DNA from: CBDIBC01 sp965276635
GTDB taxonomy: Bacteria; Actinomycetota; Acidimicrobiia; Acidimicrobiales; Palsa-688
Reading direction: 5' to 3'
Length of the DNA: 64,000 bases
Assembly (NCBI GenBank): GCA_965276635.1
Contig: CBDIBC010000004.1
Location: 434,001 to 498,000, forward strand
In this document: positions 1 through 8,277 of the stretch, piece after piece
Layout of the letters: each line of letters begins with the position of its first letter
How positions within the stretch are numbered: the first letter of the stretch is position 1
Notes under the pieces: model-generated
The model's database searches: none
What the model saw: only the letters and a program-made list of their open reading frames with translations
What the model was told of the DNA's origin: nothing
Translations under genes and position numbers: made by a program

Positions 1-1
1 C

Positions 2-829
2 GACGGCGACGAATGGGTCCTGGATGGCTGGAAGTTCTTCTCCTCTAACGCCCGATGGGCCAGCTTCTTCATCGTGATGGCCATCACCAACTCGGAGGTC
101 GACATCTACCGTGGCGCCTCGATGTTCCTGGTGCCGGCCGGGACGCCCGGCGTGGTCATCGAGCGCAACATCGGCCTCGGCGGCGAGCCGCTCGGTGATG
201 GCGCCCACGGCCTCATCCACTACGACGGCGTGCGGCTGCCGGCGGCCAGCCTGCTCGGCGGCGAGGGACAGGCGTTCGCCATCGCCCAGACCCGTCTCGG
301 GGGCGGACGCGTCCACCACGCCATGCGCGTGGTCGGGCAGGCCAACCGGGCCCTCGACATGCTCTGCGAGCGGGCCCTCAGCCGGACGACCAAGGGGAGC
401 CTGCTCGCCGACCGGGAGACGGTGCGGACCTACATCGCCGACTCGTACGCCGAGATCACCCAGTTCCGCCTGTTCGTGATGTACGTGGCCGCGCAGATCG
501 ATGCGGCCAAGGGATACGGATCGGTGCGCAAGGACATTGCGGCCATCAAGGTCCTCACCCCGCAGGTCCTCCACAACGTGGTGCAACGCAGCATCCAGGT
601 GCACGGGGCGCTGGGCGTCTCCAACGAGCTGCCGCTCGCCTCGTTGTGGCAGACCTCCGTCGTCATGGGCCTGGTCGATGGTCCCACCGAGGTGCACCGG
701 GCGACGGTGGCCCGCCAGATCCTGAAGGAGCACCGCGGCGTCGACGGCTGGTGGCCGTCCGAGTGGATCCCCGGCCGCATCGACGCGGCCCGCCAGAAGC
801 TGGCAAACAGAGAAGCGACGGTGATGTGA
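2..829 (+). CDS. acyl-CoA dehydrogenase, C-terminal part (cut by window start)
   Basis: The frame is open from the first bases, so the gene enters from outside and only the last 275 residues are visible. It should oxidise an acyl-CoA thioester at C2-C3 using FAD. The visible part starts in the middle beta domain (DGWKFFSSNARWASFF) and continues into the helical C-terminal domain, with an IQVHGALGVSNELPL segment and a GLVDGPTEVHR segment typical of the ACAD10/ACAD11-like branch. The stop is followed after one base by a short-chain dehydrogenase, so the two are probably co-transcribed. Family assignment is secure; the substrate cannot be read from the sequence. Confidence 0.9.
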   Translation, partial: DGDEWVLDGWKFFSSNARWASFFIVMAITNSEVDIYRGASMFLVPAGTPGVVIERNIGLGGEPLGDGAHGLIHYDGVRLPAASLLGGEGQAFAIAQTRLGGGRVHHAMRVVGQANRALDMLCERALSRTTKGSLLADRETVRTYIADSYAEITQFRLFVMYVAAQIDAAKGYGSVRKDIAAIKVLTPQVLHNVVQRSIQVHGALGVSNELPLASLWQTSVVMGLVDGPTEVHRATVARQILKEHRGVDGWWPSEWIPGRIDAARQKLANREATVM

Positions 830-830
830 G

Positions 831-1592
831 ATGGATGTTCAGGGATCACGAGCGGTGGTCGTCGGCGGCGCGTCGGGGATGGCCCGGGCCACCGTGGCCC
901 GCCTTCGGGACCGGGGGGCGTCGGTCGCCATCCTGGACCGGCCCGCCTCGGCCGGCGCCGAGGTGGCCGAGGCGTTGGGGGCGACGTTCCACCCGTGCGA
1001 TGTCACCGACGAGACCGGGGTCGAGGCGGCCCTGGAGGACGCGGTGTCCGCCCTCGGCGGCCTCCAGGTGGCGGTGAACACCCCGGGCGGAGGGGGGAGC
1101 AAGCGGATCATCTCCAAGACCGGTCCCATGCCCCTGGCCGAGTTCCGGGGCGCCATCGAGCTGAACCTGATCGCCACCTTCAACCTCAACCGCCTGCAGG
1201 CATGGCACATGAGCCAGGGCGAGCCGGATGACGCGGGCGAGCGCGGCGTGATCATCAACACGTCGTCCATCGCCGCCTTCGAGGGCCAGATCGGCCAGGT
1301 GGCCTACAGCGCGTCCAAGGCCGGCATCTCGGGGATGGCCCTGACCATGGCGAGAGACCTCGGTGGTCTGGGCATCCGGGTGATGGCCATCGCCCCCAGC
1401 CTGTTCGCCACCGGGCTCAGCGAGGGGATCCCGCCCGAGTTCGAGGCGGCGCTCACCAAGGACGCGGCCTTTCCCAAGCGGATGGGCCTGCCCGACGAAT
1501 ATGCCCGCATGGCCGTGGCCATCGTGGAGAACCCGATGTTGAACGGCAGCACGGTCCGCCTCGACGGCGGCCAGCACTTCTCGCCCAAGTAG
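831..1592 (+). CDS. short-chain dehydrogenase/reductase (SDR)
   Basis: A 253-residue classical SDR with a Rossmann glycine motif near the N-terminus (VVGGASGMARA) and a catalytic Ser146-Tyr159-Lys163 set inside TSSIAAF and YSASKAG. The usual NNAG strand-4 motif is replaced by NTPGGGG, as in some type-2 3-hydroxyacyl-CoA dehydrogenase relatives, which fits its position one base after an acyl-CoA dehydrogenase. The likely reaction is NAD(P)-dependent oxidation of a hydroxyacyl-CoA or alcohol in fatty acid or sterol-like side-chain breakdown. The ATG directly follows the upstream TGA, suggesting coupled translation. Confidence 0.88.
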   Translation: MDVQGSRAVVVGGASGMARATVARLRDRGASVAILDRPASAGAEVAEALGATFHPCDVTDETGVEAALEDAVSALGGLQVAVNTPGGGGSKRIISKTGPMPLAEFRGAIELNLIATFNLNRLQAWHMSQGEPDDAGERGVIINTSSIAAFEGQIGQVAYSASKAGISGMALTMARDLGGLGIRVMAIAPSLFATGLSEGIPPEFEAALTKDAAFPKRMGLPDEYARMAVAIVENPMLNGSTVRLDGGQHFSPK

Positions 1593-1607
1593 TCCGCGGC
1601 GTGGTCA

Positions 1608-1684
1608 GGCCATGGCGGTCGTCGGCCATGGCGGTCGTCTGCAGCGGTCGTCAGGCATGGCGGTCGTCGGCCATGACGATCGTC
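1608..1684. repeat. degenerate 16-bp tandem repeats between convergent genes
   Basis: GGCCATGGCGGTCGTC occurs at 1608-1623 and 1624-1639 and returns in altered form at 1654-1668 and 1669-1684. It fills most of the 138-base gap between the SDR and the convergent TetR gene. No gene or clear terminator is seen. Confidence 0.7.
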
Positions 1685-1730
1685 AGGCTCTGGCGCTGAG
1701 GCCCATCAGGCCGGCCAGGTTGCCGCCCGA

Positions 1731-2423
1731 TCAGCGCTTGGGCCGGCTCTTCGCCGCGGTCGCCTTCTCCGGGACGCCCACGGCGACGCTGATCAACGCC
1801 CAGAGGTCGGCGCCGTCCAGAGCCGTGCTGCGGCCCTGCACCCCGAGCACCCGCGTGTTCAGGGTCGACGACAGCACCTGGGCCACGAACATGGCCAGCC
1901 GCTCGGTGTCGAGGTCGGATCGAAACGCGCCCGAGGTCTGGCCGCGCTCGAAGATCTCGACCAGAAGATCGGTGGAGGGGTTGTGGGCGGCCAGGTAGTC
2001 GTCGGGTCGCGACTCGGCCAGCTGGAGGTGAAAGATGGCCATCCCCCGCGACGCCGGGTCGTCGTGCTCGGGGTCGCCGTAGTAGGTCAGGACCAGGGCG
2101 CGGAGCTGCTCCACCGGATCGTCGAGCTCGGTCACCGCCCGGCGCACGCGCTGGTGGTGGGTCCGTACCGACTCCTCGATCAGGGCCAGCAGGAGATCAT
2201 CCTTGGTGGCGAAGTGGTGGTAGAAGGAGCGCAACGACATCCCGGAGCGCTCGACGACCTCCTGCACGGTGAAGTCCGGCCGCTGCCGCTCACGCAGCAG
2301 CTCGGTGGCGGCCCGGATGAACCGGTCGCCCCGCGAGATGGCTCGTGCCCGGGCGTTCTGCAGTGATCGGTCGAGGGTGCGGTCGTGCCACTTCACGTCC
2401 TCGCTCACGTCCGGCGCTGTCAT
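1731..2423 (-). CDS. TetR/AcrR-family transcriptional regulator
   Basis: A 230-residue repressor-type protein. The N-terminal helix-turn-helix is visible as VQEVVERSGMSLRSFYHHF followed by ATKDDLL, and the C-terminal ligand domain is family-variable. The ATG at 2423 is chosen because AAGGAG lies five bases upstream of it; a longer open frame upstream lacks such a site. Two tandem copies of a GATC-bounded 16-mer lie immediately upstream, a plausible autoregulatory operator. By context it may control the neighbouring acyl-CoA catabolism genes, but the ligand is unknown. Confidence 0.88.
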   Translation of the reverse strand: MTAPDVSEDVKWHDRTLDRSLQNARARAISRGDRFIRAATELLRERQRPDFTVQEVVERSGMSLRSFYHHFATKDDLLLALIEESVRTHHQRVRRAVTELDDPVEQLRALVLTYYGDPEHDDPASRGMAIFHLQLAESRPDDYLAAHNPSTDLLVEIFERGQTSGAFRSDLDTERLAMFVAQVLSSTLNTRVLGVQGRSTALDGADLWALISVAVGVPEKATAAKSRPKR

Positions 2424-2434
2424 CGTCGCTCCTT

Positions 2435-2474
2435 GATCCACCATGTGATCGGATCCACCATGTGATCCACCGTG
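2435..2474. promoter_or_regulatory. tandem operator-like repeats upstream of the TetR gene
   Basis: GATCCACCATGTGATC occurs at 2435-2450 and again at 2452-2467, 17 bases apart, and a partial third copy (GATCCACCGTG) starts at 2464. They abut the Shine-Dalgarno of the TetR gene. Placement suggests autoregulation; binding is inferred only. Confidence 0.45.
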
Positions 2475-2510
2475 CTCGGGACCTCGACCCACCGTGGTCG
2501 CGAGCGGCGG

Positions 2511-2545
2511 GTGTCGGGTGTCGGGTGTCGGGTGTCGGGTGTCGG
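2511..2545. repeat. five tandem copies of GTGTCGG
   Basis: A 7-bp unit is repeated exactly five times in the 214-base gap between the TetR gene and the next SDR. It is a simple-sequence tract that may vary in length between strains. Confidence 0.85.
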
Positions 2546-2637
2546 GTCAGAGATGAACGGCGTTCTTCTCGTTCCGGTCAGCTTACCGAGCGGTCGAGAC
2601 GGGACGTATGACCGCCGCCCGCGCCGCCAGGGGGTGT

Positions 2638-3417
2638 CTACTGGTTCACCGTGTAACCGCCGTTGACGGGGTAGATCTGGCCGGTCATCCACGACGCCAA
2701 CGGGCTGGCCAGGTAGACGACCAGCCCGGCGACGTCATCGGGGCGCCCCAGCCGACGGAGGATGTAGCTGCCGAGCTGCCTCTCCATCCGCTGCCTGCGC
2801 TCCGGGCTCATCTCGCCCGGGGAAGGTGCGTCCGCCGCTTCGATGGTCCCCAGCGCCACGCAGTTCATGGTGATGCCATGACGCCCGACCTCTCGGGCCA
2901 CGGCCCGATTGAAGCCGGCGGCGCCGGCCTTGGCGGCGGCATAGGCGGCCAGGTTCGCCTCGCCCCAGCGGCCGGCGTCGGAGATGATCGTGATGATCCT
3001 GCCGTTCTGGCGCTCGATCATCCCCGGGAGGACAGCGCGCGTGCAGTGCAGGACGCCGAAGAGGTTGACGTCGAAGTAGCGTCCCCAGTCGGCTGGTGCG
3101 CTCTGGGCGAACGGGGCGAGCTCGAAACCGTCGGCCCCGGCGTTGCCGGCGTTGTTGACCAGGACGTCGACGTCGCCGATGCCGGCGACGGCAGACATGG
3201 CGCCGTCGAAATCGGTGACGTCGAACGGCGCGGCCAGAGCCCGGCCGCCGATCGCCCGGATCTCCTGGGCGACCGTCTCGGCGCGATCGGGGAGGACGTC
3301 GTTCACCGCCACCGTCGCCCCCGCGCTGGCCAAGGCCAATGCGACGCCTCGTCCGACGCCCTGCCCGGCCCCGGTGACGACGGCCAGCCGACCGTCGAGG
3401 TCGATCGTGAACGGCAA
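2638..3417 (-). CDS. short-chain dehydrogenase/reductase (SDR)
   Basis: A 259-residue classical SDR: a nucleotide-binding TGAGQGVGRG motif near residue 18, VNNAG in strand 4, catalytic Ser in IISDAGR and the YAAAKAG Tyr-Lys pair, ending in a NGGYTVNQ tail. The start is set at TTG 3417, eight bases after the stop of the upstream amidohydrolase; no ATG or GTG fits and the open frame further upstream is a shadow of that gene. The pair probably forms an operon. Its job is oxidation or reduction of an alcohol/ketone intermediate; the substrate is unknown. Confidence 0.85.
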   Translation of the reverse strand: MPFTIDLDGRLAVVTGAGQGVGRGVALALASAGATVAVNDVLPDRAETVAQEIRAIGGRALAAPFDVTDFDGAMSAVAGIGDVDVLVNNAGNAGADGFELAPFAQSAPADWGRYFDVNLFGVLHCTRAVLPGMIERQNGRIITIISDAGRWGEANLAAYAAAKAGAAGFNRAVAREVGRHGITMNCVALGTIEAADAPSPGEMSPERRQRMERQLGSYILRRLGRPDDVAGLVVYLASPLASWMTGQIYPVNGGYTVNQ

Positions 3418-3424
3418 TGGCCGG

Positions 3425-4681
3425 TCAGGCCAGGGCCCGCTCGTAGCGGTCGCGCCACTCGTGCTTGGAGCGGATGGTGGTGTCGACGTCGGGCGACAGG
3501 GCACGCAGGGCGCCGACGGTCGCCTGCTCGGCGGGGATGTGGACGAACGGGTCCAGGTCGAAGAACCGACAGGTGTTCTGCCAGGTGATCTTGGTGATCT
3601 CCTCGTCGTCGGCGCCGGCCAGCTCGAGCTCGGCGTGGACGAACTCGGGGGCGTCGGGGAAGATCGAGTCCGAGTGCGGGTAGTCGCACTCCCAGGCGAT
3701 GATGTCGATCCCGATCTCGTCACGGACCCGCAGCGCGGTGGGGTCGGTCACGTAGCAGGCCAGGGAGTGCGCACGGAAGATGTCGCTCGGCAGCTGGTCG
3801 CCGAAGTCGTGTCGGAGCCAGCGCTGGTTCGTGTAATGACGGTCGCAGCGGTTCAGGTAGAAAGGGATCCATCCGATTCCGGCCTCCGACCACGCCACCT
3901 TCAGGTCCGGGTAGCGGTGAAATGCCGGGCCCCACAAGAGATCCTGGGCCGCCAACGCCGAGACCTGCGTGGCCAGGATGATCAGGTTGTCAATGGGGGC
4001 GTCGGGCGCCGACCTGATGGCGGCGAAGCCTTGGCCGATGTGCAGGCACATCACGACCCCTTCGTCGGACGCAGCCCGGAAGAACGGATCCCAGTAGTCG
4101 ACGTCGTGGTAGCTCGGCAGGCCCTGCAGGTGCGGAAGCTCAGGCATGCTCACGGCGCGACAGCCCTTCGCGGCCACCCGCCGCACCTCGGCGGCCAGCT
4201 CCTGGGGGTCCCAGACCGGTGCGATGGCCAGCGGGATGAACCGGCCGGGGTACGACGTGGCCCATTCGTCGATGTGCCAGTCGTTGTACGCCTGGAGCAT
4301 GACCAGCGACAGGTCCTGGTCGGGCGCCTCTTGGAAGAACCGGGCGCTGAAGCCGGCAAACGACGGGAAGCACATCGACGCCAGGATCCCGTTCCGATTC
4401 ATGTCCCGGACCCGCTCGTGCACGTCGTAGGCCCCCGGTCGCATCTCGGCGAAGGTCGTGGGATCCATGCCCCACTCCTCCTTGGGCCAGCCGACGACGG
4501 CGTTCAGGCTGCCCGACCCACTGGCGTTGCCCTGGAACCACCACCTCTCGATGCCCGCCTCGTCGGTGACGGACCTCGGCGCCTGGTCGCGATAGCGCAT
4601 CGGCACGTGGCCGTCGAACATGTCCCGTGGCTCGATCACATGGTCGTCGATGCTGACCAGCACCATGTCCTCGGTACGCAT
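3425..4681 (-). CDS. amidohydrolase-2 family metal-dependent hydrolase
   Basis: A 418-residue TIM-barrel protein of the amidohydrolase-2 (PF04909-like) family, starting with the characteristic IDDHVIEP segment that would supply early metal ligands. Later barrel motifs are CLHIGQGF, HRYPDLKVAWSEAG and WECDYPHSDSIFP, the last matching the conserved C-terminal Asp of the family. Such enzymes act as decarboxylases or hydrolases of aromatic or CoA-linked ring products. A GGAGG site lies just upstream of the ATG. It is followed closely by an SDR on the same strand. Confidence 0.88.
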   Translation of the reverse strand: MRTEDMVLVSIDDHVIEPRDMFDGHVPMRYRDQAPRSVTDEAGIERWWFQGNASGSGSLNAVVGWPKEEWGMDPTTFAEMRPGAYDVHERVRDMNRNGILASMCFPSFAGFSARFFQEAPDQDLSLVMLQAYNDWHIDEWATSYPGRFIPLAIAPVWDPQELAAEVRRVAAKGCRAVSMPELPHLQGLPSYHDVDYWDPFFRAASDEGVVMCLHIGQGFAAIRSAPDAPIDNLIILATQVSALAAQDLLWGPAFHRYPDLKVAWSEAGIGWIPFYLNRCDRHYTNQRWLRHDFGDQLPSDIFRAHSLACYVTDPTALRVRDEIGIDIIAWECDYPHSDSIFPDAPEFVHAELELAGADDEEITKITWQNTCRFFDLDPFVHIPAEQATVGALRALSPDVDTTIRSKHEWRDRYERALA

Positions 4682-4823
4682 GCTCGGCGCCTCCTCCGTG
4701 TCCGGCGAACCGCCCGAACTCCCTCCCGGCCGGCGGGCCGAGACTACACCGGCGTCGTGTCACAGCGGCTCGGGCAACGGTGCGGTCAGGCAGTCCGTGG
4801 AGACCGGCCGGGACCGCAATCCT

Positions 4824-5621
4824 TCAGCCGGCGGCGGGATCCACCAGTCGAGCCATCGAAACCGCGGCGGCCGTGCCCGACGTGTCCGAGAGTGTGGCCT
4901 GCACCTGGCCGATGCCCGTCTGGCTGATCCACCCGATGCCGCTGAGGCACAGCCACTCGCCTTCGGGGTAGCGCACCACGTTGATGGCCACGTCGGCGTT
5001 CATGCCGGTGACGGGGAGATTCTGGGACTGGCCGACCCCACTGGCCAGGTCGGCGGTGTAGGCCAGGCGAGCAACCGGCATGACCGGCTGGCCAGCGATG
5101 ACCGCAACGAGCAGGCGTACCCAGCTGGGGTCGGAGAAGTAGCCGCCCTCCCCCTCGAAGAGGTATTCCACCGCACGACGAGAGCCCGGGGGCTCCTCCG
5201 TGAAGAAATCGACGCTGTCGGCCTTGGCGACGCCCGGGATCGGGACCGGGGTCATGCCGTCGGGGAGGTCCCCGAGGCCGAGGTCGATCGTCCGCATGCG
5301 CAACGCGGTGGCCCGAGCCACCTCCGTCCCTTTCGCCAGGAGGGACGCGGCCACGACCTGTATGCGCTTGCCTTCACGCACGACACGCACGTCGGCGGTC
5401 AACGGGGCAACGGGCACGGGTCGGAGGAGGTCGACGGTGAGCCGGGCGATCTGCATCGGCACGAGGGTCGGCGTCTGCTCTACCAGGGTGGCCAGGAGTG
5501 CGGCCGGCGATCCTCCGAACTGGGCCCCGGGATCCCAGGGGCCCTGGGTGTAGATGGTGGGCACGAACACGTCGCCGTCCAGCTCGAACAGTCCCGCACC
5601 CGGTTCGTCGGTCTGGGGCAT
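4824..5621 (-). CDS. acyl-CoA thioesterase-like (double hotdog) protein
   Basis: A 265-residue protein resembling TesB/thioesterase-family double-hotdog enzymes: GPWDPGAQFGGSPAALLA in the first hotdog corresponds to the conserved central helix, followed by LTVDLLRPVPV. A C-terminal half carries a second hotdog (GVGQSQNLPVTGM and WLCLSGIGW). It probably cleaves acyl-CoA to free acid and CoA. The ATG at 5621 is preferred over an upstream TTG at 5639 because an AGGA-like site precedes it. It is divergent from a MaoC-like gene. Confidence 0.78.
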   Translation of the reverse strand: MPQTDEPGAGLFELDGDVFVPTIYTQGPWDPGAQFGGSPAALLATLVEQTPTLVPMQIARLTVDLLRPVPVAPLTADVRVVREGKRIQVVAASLLAKGTEVARATALRMRTIDLGLGDLPDGMTPVPIPGVAKADSVDFFTEEPPGSRRAVEYLFEGEGGYFSDPSWVRLLVAVIAGQPVMPVARLAYTADLASGVGQSQNLPVTGMNADVAINVVRYPEGEWLCLSGIGWISQTGIGQVQATLSDTSGTAAAVSMARLVDPAAG

Positions 5622-5872
5622 GGCGGCGGATCCTGCCAAGCCGCTGTCCCTGGCTGCAAGCCCGTCCTCCTGGCGTCCTGCCCGACCGGTCGGTGCTCGT
5701 CGGTCGTGGCCGGGTTTCGTGGCCGGGGGTCGTCGGCTATCGCGAGCGACCGGGACGCCTTGGGCTGATGCTGTTCACCCTGTTCGAGAACCGTTGGACG
5801 AACCAGCTGGGAACGATGGTCCGCCGGACCTCGAGCATCCTCATCCGGTGCTTGTGACTGGCGACGCCGGCG

Positions 5873-6181
5873 GTGCGCCTGGCGAACTGGAATCGCTATG
5901 CGGCGGTCAACGACGAGTTCGTTCCCATCCACATGGACGACGAGGCGGCCCGGGCCGCCGGCTACCGGACGGCGTTCGGGATGGGAAACCTCCAGTGGGC
6001 CTACATCCACGAGCGCCGAAACCTCAAGGACCAGACGGTCACCGCGCACGGCCGGATCGAGGCCGTCCGGATGGAGGGAGCGCGCACGGTGATCGACCTC
6101 CAGGTCTGGACCGACGACCAGGACGGTGTGGTGCTGGCGCCGGGCACGGCGTCGGTCCCCTCCGATCCCCAGGTCCGCTGA
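5873..6181 (+). CDS. MaoC-like hydratase domain protein, short N-terminus
   Basis: The 102-residue frame holds the core of a hotdog MaoC domain: NDEFVPIHMDDEAARAAG contains the catalytic Asp/His pair of enoyl-CoA hydratases, followed by the FGMGNLQWAY helix. The family normally has 20-40 more residues before this motif. In the same frame, codons from 5768 look protein-like (third positions almost all G/C) but end in TGA at 5855-5857, and the only later start is GTG at 5873 without a ribosome site. The gene may be 5'-truncated or interrupted by a stop. It sits divergent to a thioesterase and convergent with a CoA transferase. Confidence 0.6.
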   Translation: MRLANWNRYAAVNDEFVPIHMDDEAARAAGYRTAFGMGNLQWAYIHERRNLKDQTVTAHGRIEAVRMEGARTVIDLQVWTDDQDGVVLAPGTASVPSDPQVR

Positions 6182-6210
6182 GTAACCGAGGGCGCCGGGC
6201 CCGCTGCGTG

Positions 6211-7425
6211 TCAGATGACGCCGGCGGCGCGGTGCTCGTCGAGCTCTGCGGTGCTGATGCCCACCAGATCGCACCAGACCTCGCGGTTGTGCTGGCCGAG
6301 CGCCGGCGCAGGTGTCGGGCTCGACGGCCGGCGTCCGTCGAGGCGGGGATACGGCGCCTGCTGGGCGTGCGGTCCCGCCACCGGGTCGTCCACCGTGACC
6401 AGGTCGCCCCGAGCGGCAAAGTGAGGATCGGCCAAGATGTCGGCGGCGTCATAGGCCAGGCCGACGGGAACGCCGTGGGCGACGCACGCCTCCTCCACGG
6501 CGCGAGCATCGAGGGTGGCCGTCCAGGCCGCGACGATGCCGTTGATCTCGTCGCCGCCCTCCGCTCGCTTGGCCAGCGTCGACCAGCGAGGGTCCTCGGC
6601 CAGCTCCGGGCGACCCATGGCCTGGCAGACCCGGCGGAAGTTGGCGTCCGAGCCACCCACGATGCACACGTGACGGCCGTCGGCCGTCGGGTAGTTGTCC
6701 AGCGGCGCCGAGTTCGCCAGGCGGTTCCCCTGCCGTTCCCTGGTGAGGCCCAGGCGATCCTGGGCGGCGACCGTCCACTCCAGGATGCGGAGGATGGAGC
6801 CGTACAGGGGCGCGTCAACCACGCCGCCGACCCCGGTGCCACGCCCGGGTCGGTCGCGACGGTACAAGGCCGCCAGGACCGCTTCGGCGGCGAAGGTACC
6901 CGTCAGGTAGTCGGAGATGGTCACCCCCGGCCGGACCGGAGGCCGGTCAGGATAGCCGCTGATGGCCAGCAGCCCCCCGTACGCGATCCCCATCCGGTCC
7001 AGGCCGGGCCGCGGCGCATAGGGACCGTCCTGACCGAAGACGCTGATGCGCGCCCAGACCAGGCGCGGGTCGCAGTCGTCAGGTGCGACGTGCCATGCCT
7101 CGAGCGTCCCCGGCCGGAAGTTCTCGCAGACCACGTCGGCGGTGGCGGCCAGACGACGGAAGAGATCCTGGCCGGCCGGCTGGCGCAGATCGAGGGTGAC
7201 TCCCTTCCGTCCCCGCCCCTCGACCGCCCACCACATCGAGTAGTCCTCGCCGTCTGCGCCCTCGGCGAAGGGCCCGATGGTGCGCATGAAGTCGCCCCCG
7301 TCTGGCTGCTCCACCTTGATGACCTCGGCGCCCATCTCGCCGAGCAGGCCGGCGCAGAACGGGGCGCTGATCCTGGTGCCGACGTCGACGACACGCAGGC
7401 CCTCCAGGGGTGCGGACGCCGTCAC
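6211..7425 (-). CDS. CaiB/BaiF family (class III) CoA transferase
   Basis: A 404-residue class III CoA transferase that would move CoA between an acyl-CoA donor and a carboxylic acid. The N-terminal motif LRVVDVGTRISAPFCAGLLG and EMGAEVIKVE are family hallmarks, and the catalytic Asp is expected in the GVTISDYLTGTFAAE region. The GTG start at 7425 overlaps the stop of the upstream enoyl-CoA hydratase (GTGA), which fixes the start and implies translational coupling. It probably activates the substrate later processed by that hydratase. Confidence 0.9.
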   Translation of the reverse strand: MTASAPLEGLRVVDVGTRISAPFCAGLLGEMGAEVIKVEQPDGGDFMRTIGPFAEGADGEDYSMWWAVEGRGRKGVTLDLRQPAGQDLFRRLAATADVVCENFRPGTLEAWHVAPDDCDPRLVWARISVFGQDGPYAPRPGLDRMGIAYGGLLAISGYPDRPPVRPGVTISDYLTGTFAAEAVLAALYRRDRPGRGTGVGGVVDAPLYGSILRILEWTVAAQDRLGLTRERQGNRLANSAPLDNYPTADGRHVCIVGGSDANFRRVCQAMGRPELAEDPRWSTLAKRAEGGDEINGIVAAWTATLDARAVEEACVAHGVPVGLAYDAADILADPHFAARGDLVTVDDPVAGPHAQQAPYPRLDGRRPSSPTPAPALGQHNREVWCDLVGISTAELDEHRAAGVI

Positions 7426-8219
7426 CTCAGGCCGGCGAAGTCCGGTGCCCGCCGCTCCTTGAACGCAGCCATGCCCTCGGCCATCTCCGGTGAGACGGCG
7501 GCCAGGGCCTGGGCCTGGCTCTCGCGCTCGAGGGCGTCGGCCAGGCCGACCTCGTAGGTGGAGTTCAACAGCCGCTTGGACAGGCCGAGCGAGCGCGTCG
7601 GGCCGGCCGCCAAGCGCGCAGCCAGCTCGCCGGCTGCGGTGGCCAGCTCGCCGGCCTCGTAGCAGCGGTAGGCCAGGCCCAGATCGACGGCCTCGGATCC
7701 GCTCGCTCCCTCGCCGAGCATCACCATGGCCTTGGCCCGAGCCATGCCGACCAGCCGCGGGAGGAGGTAGGCGCCCCCGGCGTCGACGACGAGGCCCCAG
7801 CGGGCGAAGGACCACATGAATCGGGTGGCGTCGCTGACCAGTACGAAGTCGCAGGCCAGGGCCAGGTGGGCGCCGGGCCCGACGGCCGCGCCGTGGACAG
7901 CGGCGACGGTCGGCTTGTCGAGCTCCCAGAGCTCCCGGATGAAGGTCTGTACGCCCTTGCGCAGCGCCTCGCTGGTAGTGCGGGGATCGAAGCCGGCCTG
8001 TCCGGACTGGGCCACGGTCGAGGCCCGCAGGTCCATGCCGGAGCAGAACGCGTCCCCCGTGCCGGCGATGAGCAGGGCCCGGACCGCCTCGTCGTCGCGC
8101 GCCGAGCGAACGGCGGCGACGATGTCGTCGCGCATCTCCACGGTCAGCGCGTTCTTGGCGTCAGGGCGGTCGAGCGTCAGCCGGGCGACGTGGTCGTCGC
8201 CGACTTCGTAGCGAATCAT
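7422..8219 (-). CDS. enoyl-CoA hydratase/isomerase (crotonase) family
   Basis: A 265-residue crotonase-fold protein with the CoA-binding LDRPDAKNAL segment, the first oxyanion-hole region AFCSGMDLRA and the second GAAVGPGAHLALACDF. Where hydratases carry two catalytic Glu residues, the second site reads SFARWGLVVDAGGAYLLPR, so isomerase or other crotonase chemistry is possible. The ATG lies seven bases after a TAGTGT -10 element, consistent with a leaderless mRNA. The gene is divergent from a fused CoA transferase and overlaps the CaiB-type transferase downstream. Confidence 0.88.
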   Translation of the reverse strand: MIRYEVGDDHVARLTLDRPDAKNALTVEMRDDIVAAVRSARDDEAVRALLIAGTGDAFCSGMDLRASTVAQSGQAGFDPRTTSEALRKGVQTFIRELWELDKPTVAAVHGAAVGPGAHLALACDFVLVSDATRFMWSFARWGLVVDAGGAYLLPRLVGMARAKAMVMLGEGASGSEAVDLGLAYRCYEAGELATAAGELAARLAAGPTRSLGLSKRLLNSTYEVGLADALERESQAQALAAVSPEMAEGMAAFKERRAPDFAGLR

Positions 8220-8226
8220 GGGCCGG

Positions 8227-8232
8227 ACACTA
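8227..8232 (-). promoter_or_regulatory. -10 element (TAGTGT) of the enoyl-CoA hydratase gene
   Basis: Read on the minus strand, TAGTGT ends seven bases before the ATG at 8219, the spacing expected for a leaderless transcript. No Shine-Dalgarno is present. Confidence 0.5.
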
Positions 8233-8263
8233 TTGGATGACTGGGGGGACCAGGTGCCTCGGC

Positions 8264-8269
8264 TACCGT
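8264..8269 (+). promoter_or_regulatory. -10 element (TACCGT) of the fused CoA transferase gene
   Basis: TACCGT is followed by eight bases and then GTG at 8278. This decides the start in favour of 8278 over the in-frame GTG at 8254. Confidence 0.5.
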
Positions 8270-8277
8270 CGCAGCCC

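Noticed and set aside
5554..7557. 667-codon open frame spanning the MaoC gene and the antisense of the CaiB transferase
   Set aside because: It crosses two well-supported genes in other frames and has no domain structure.
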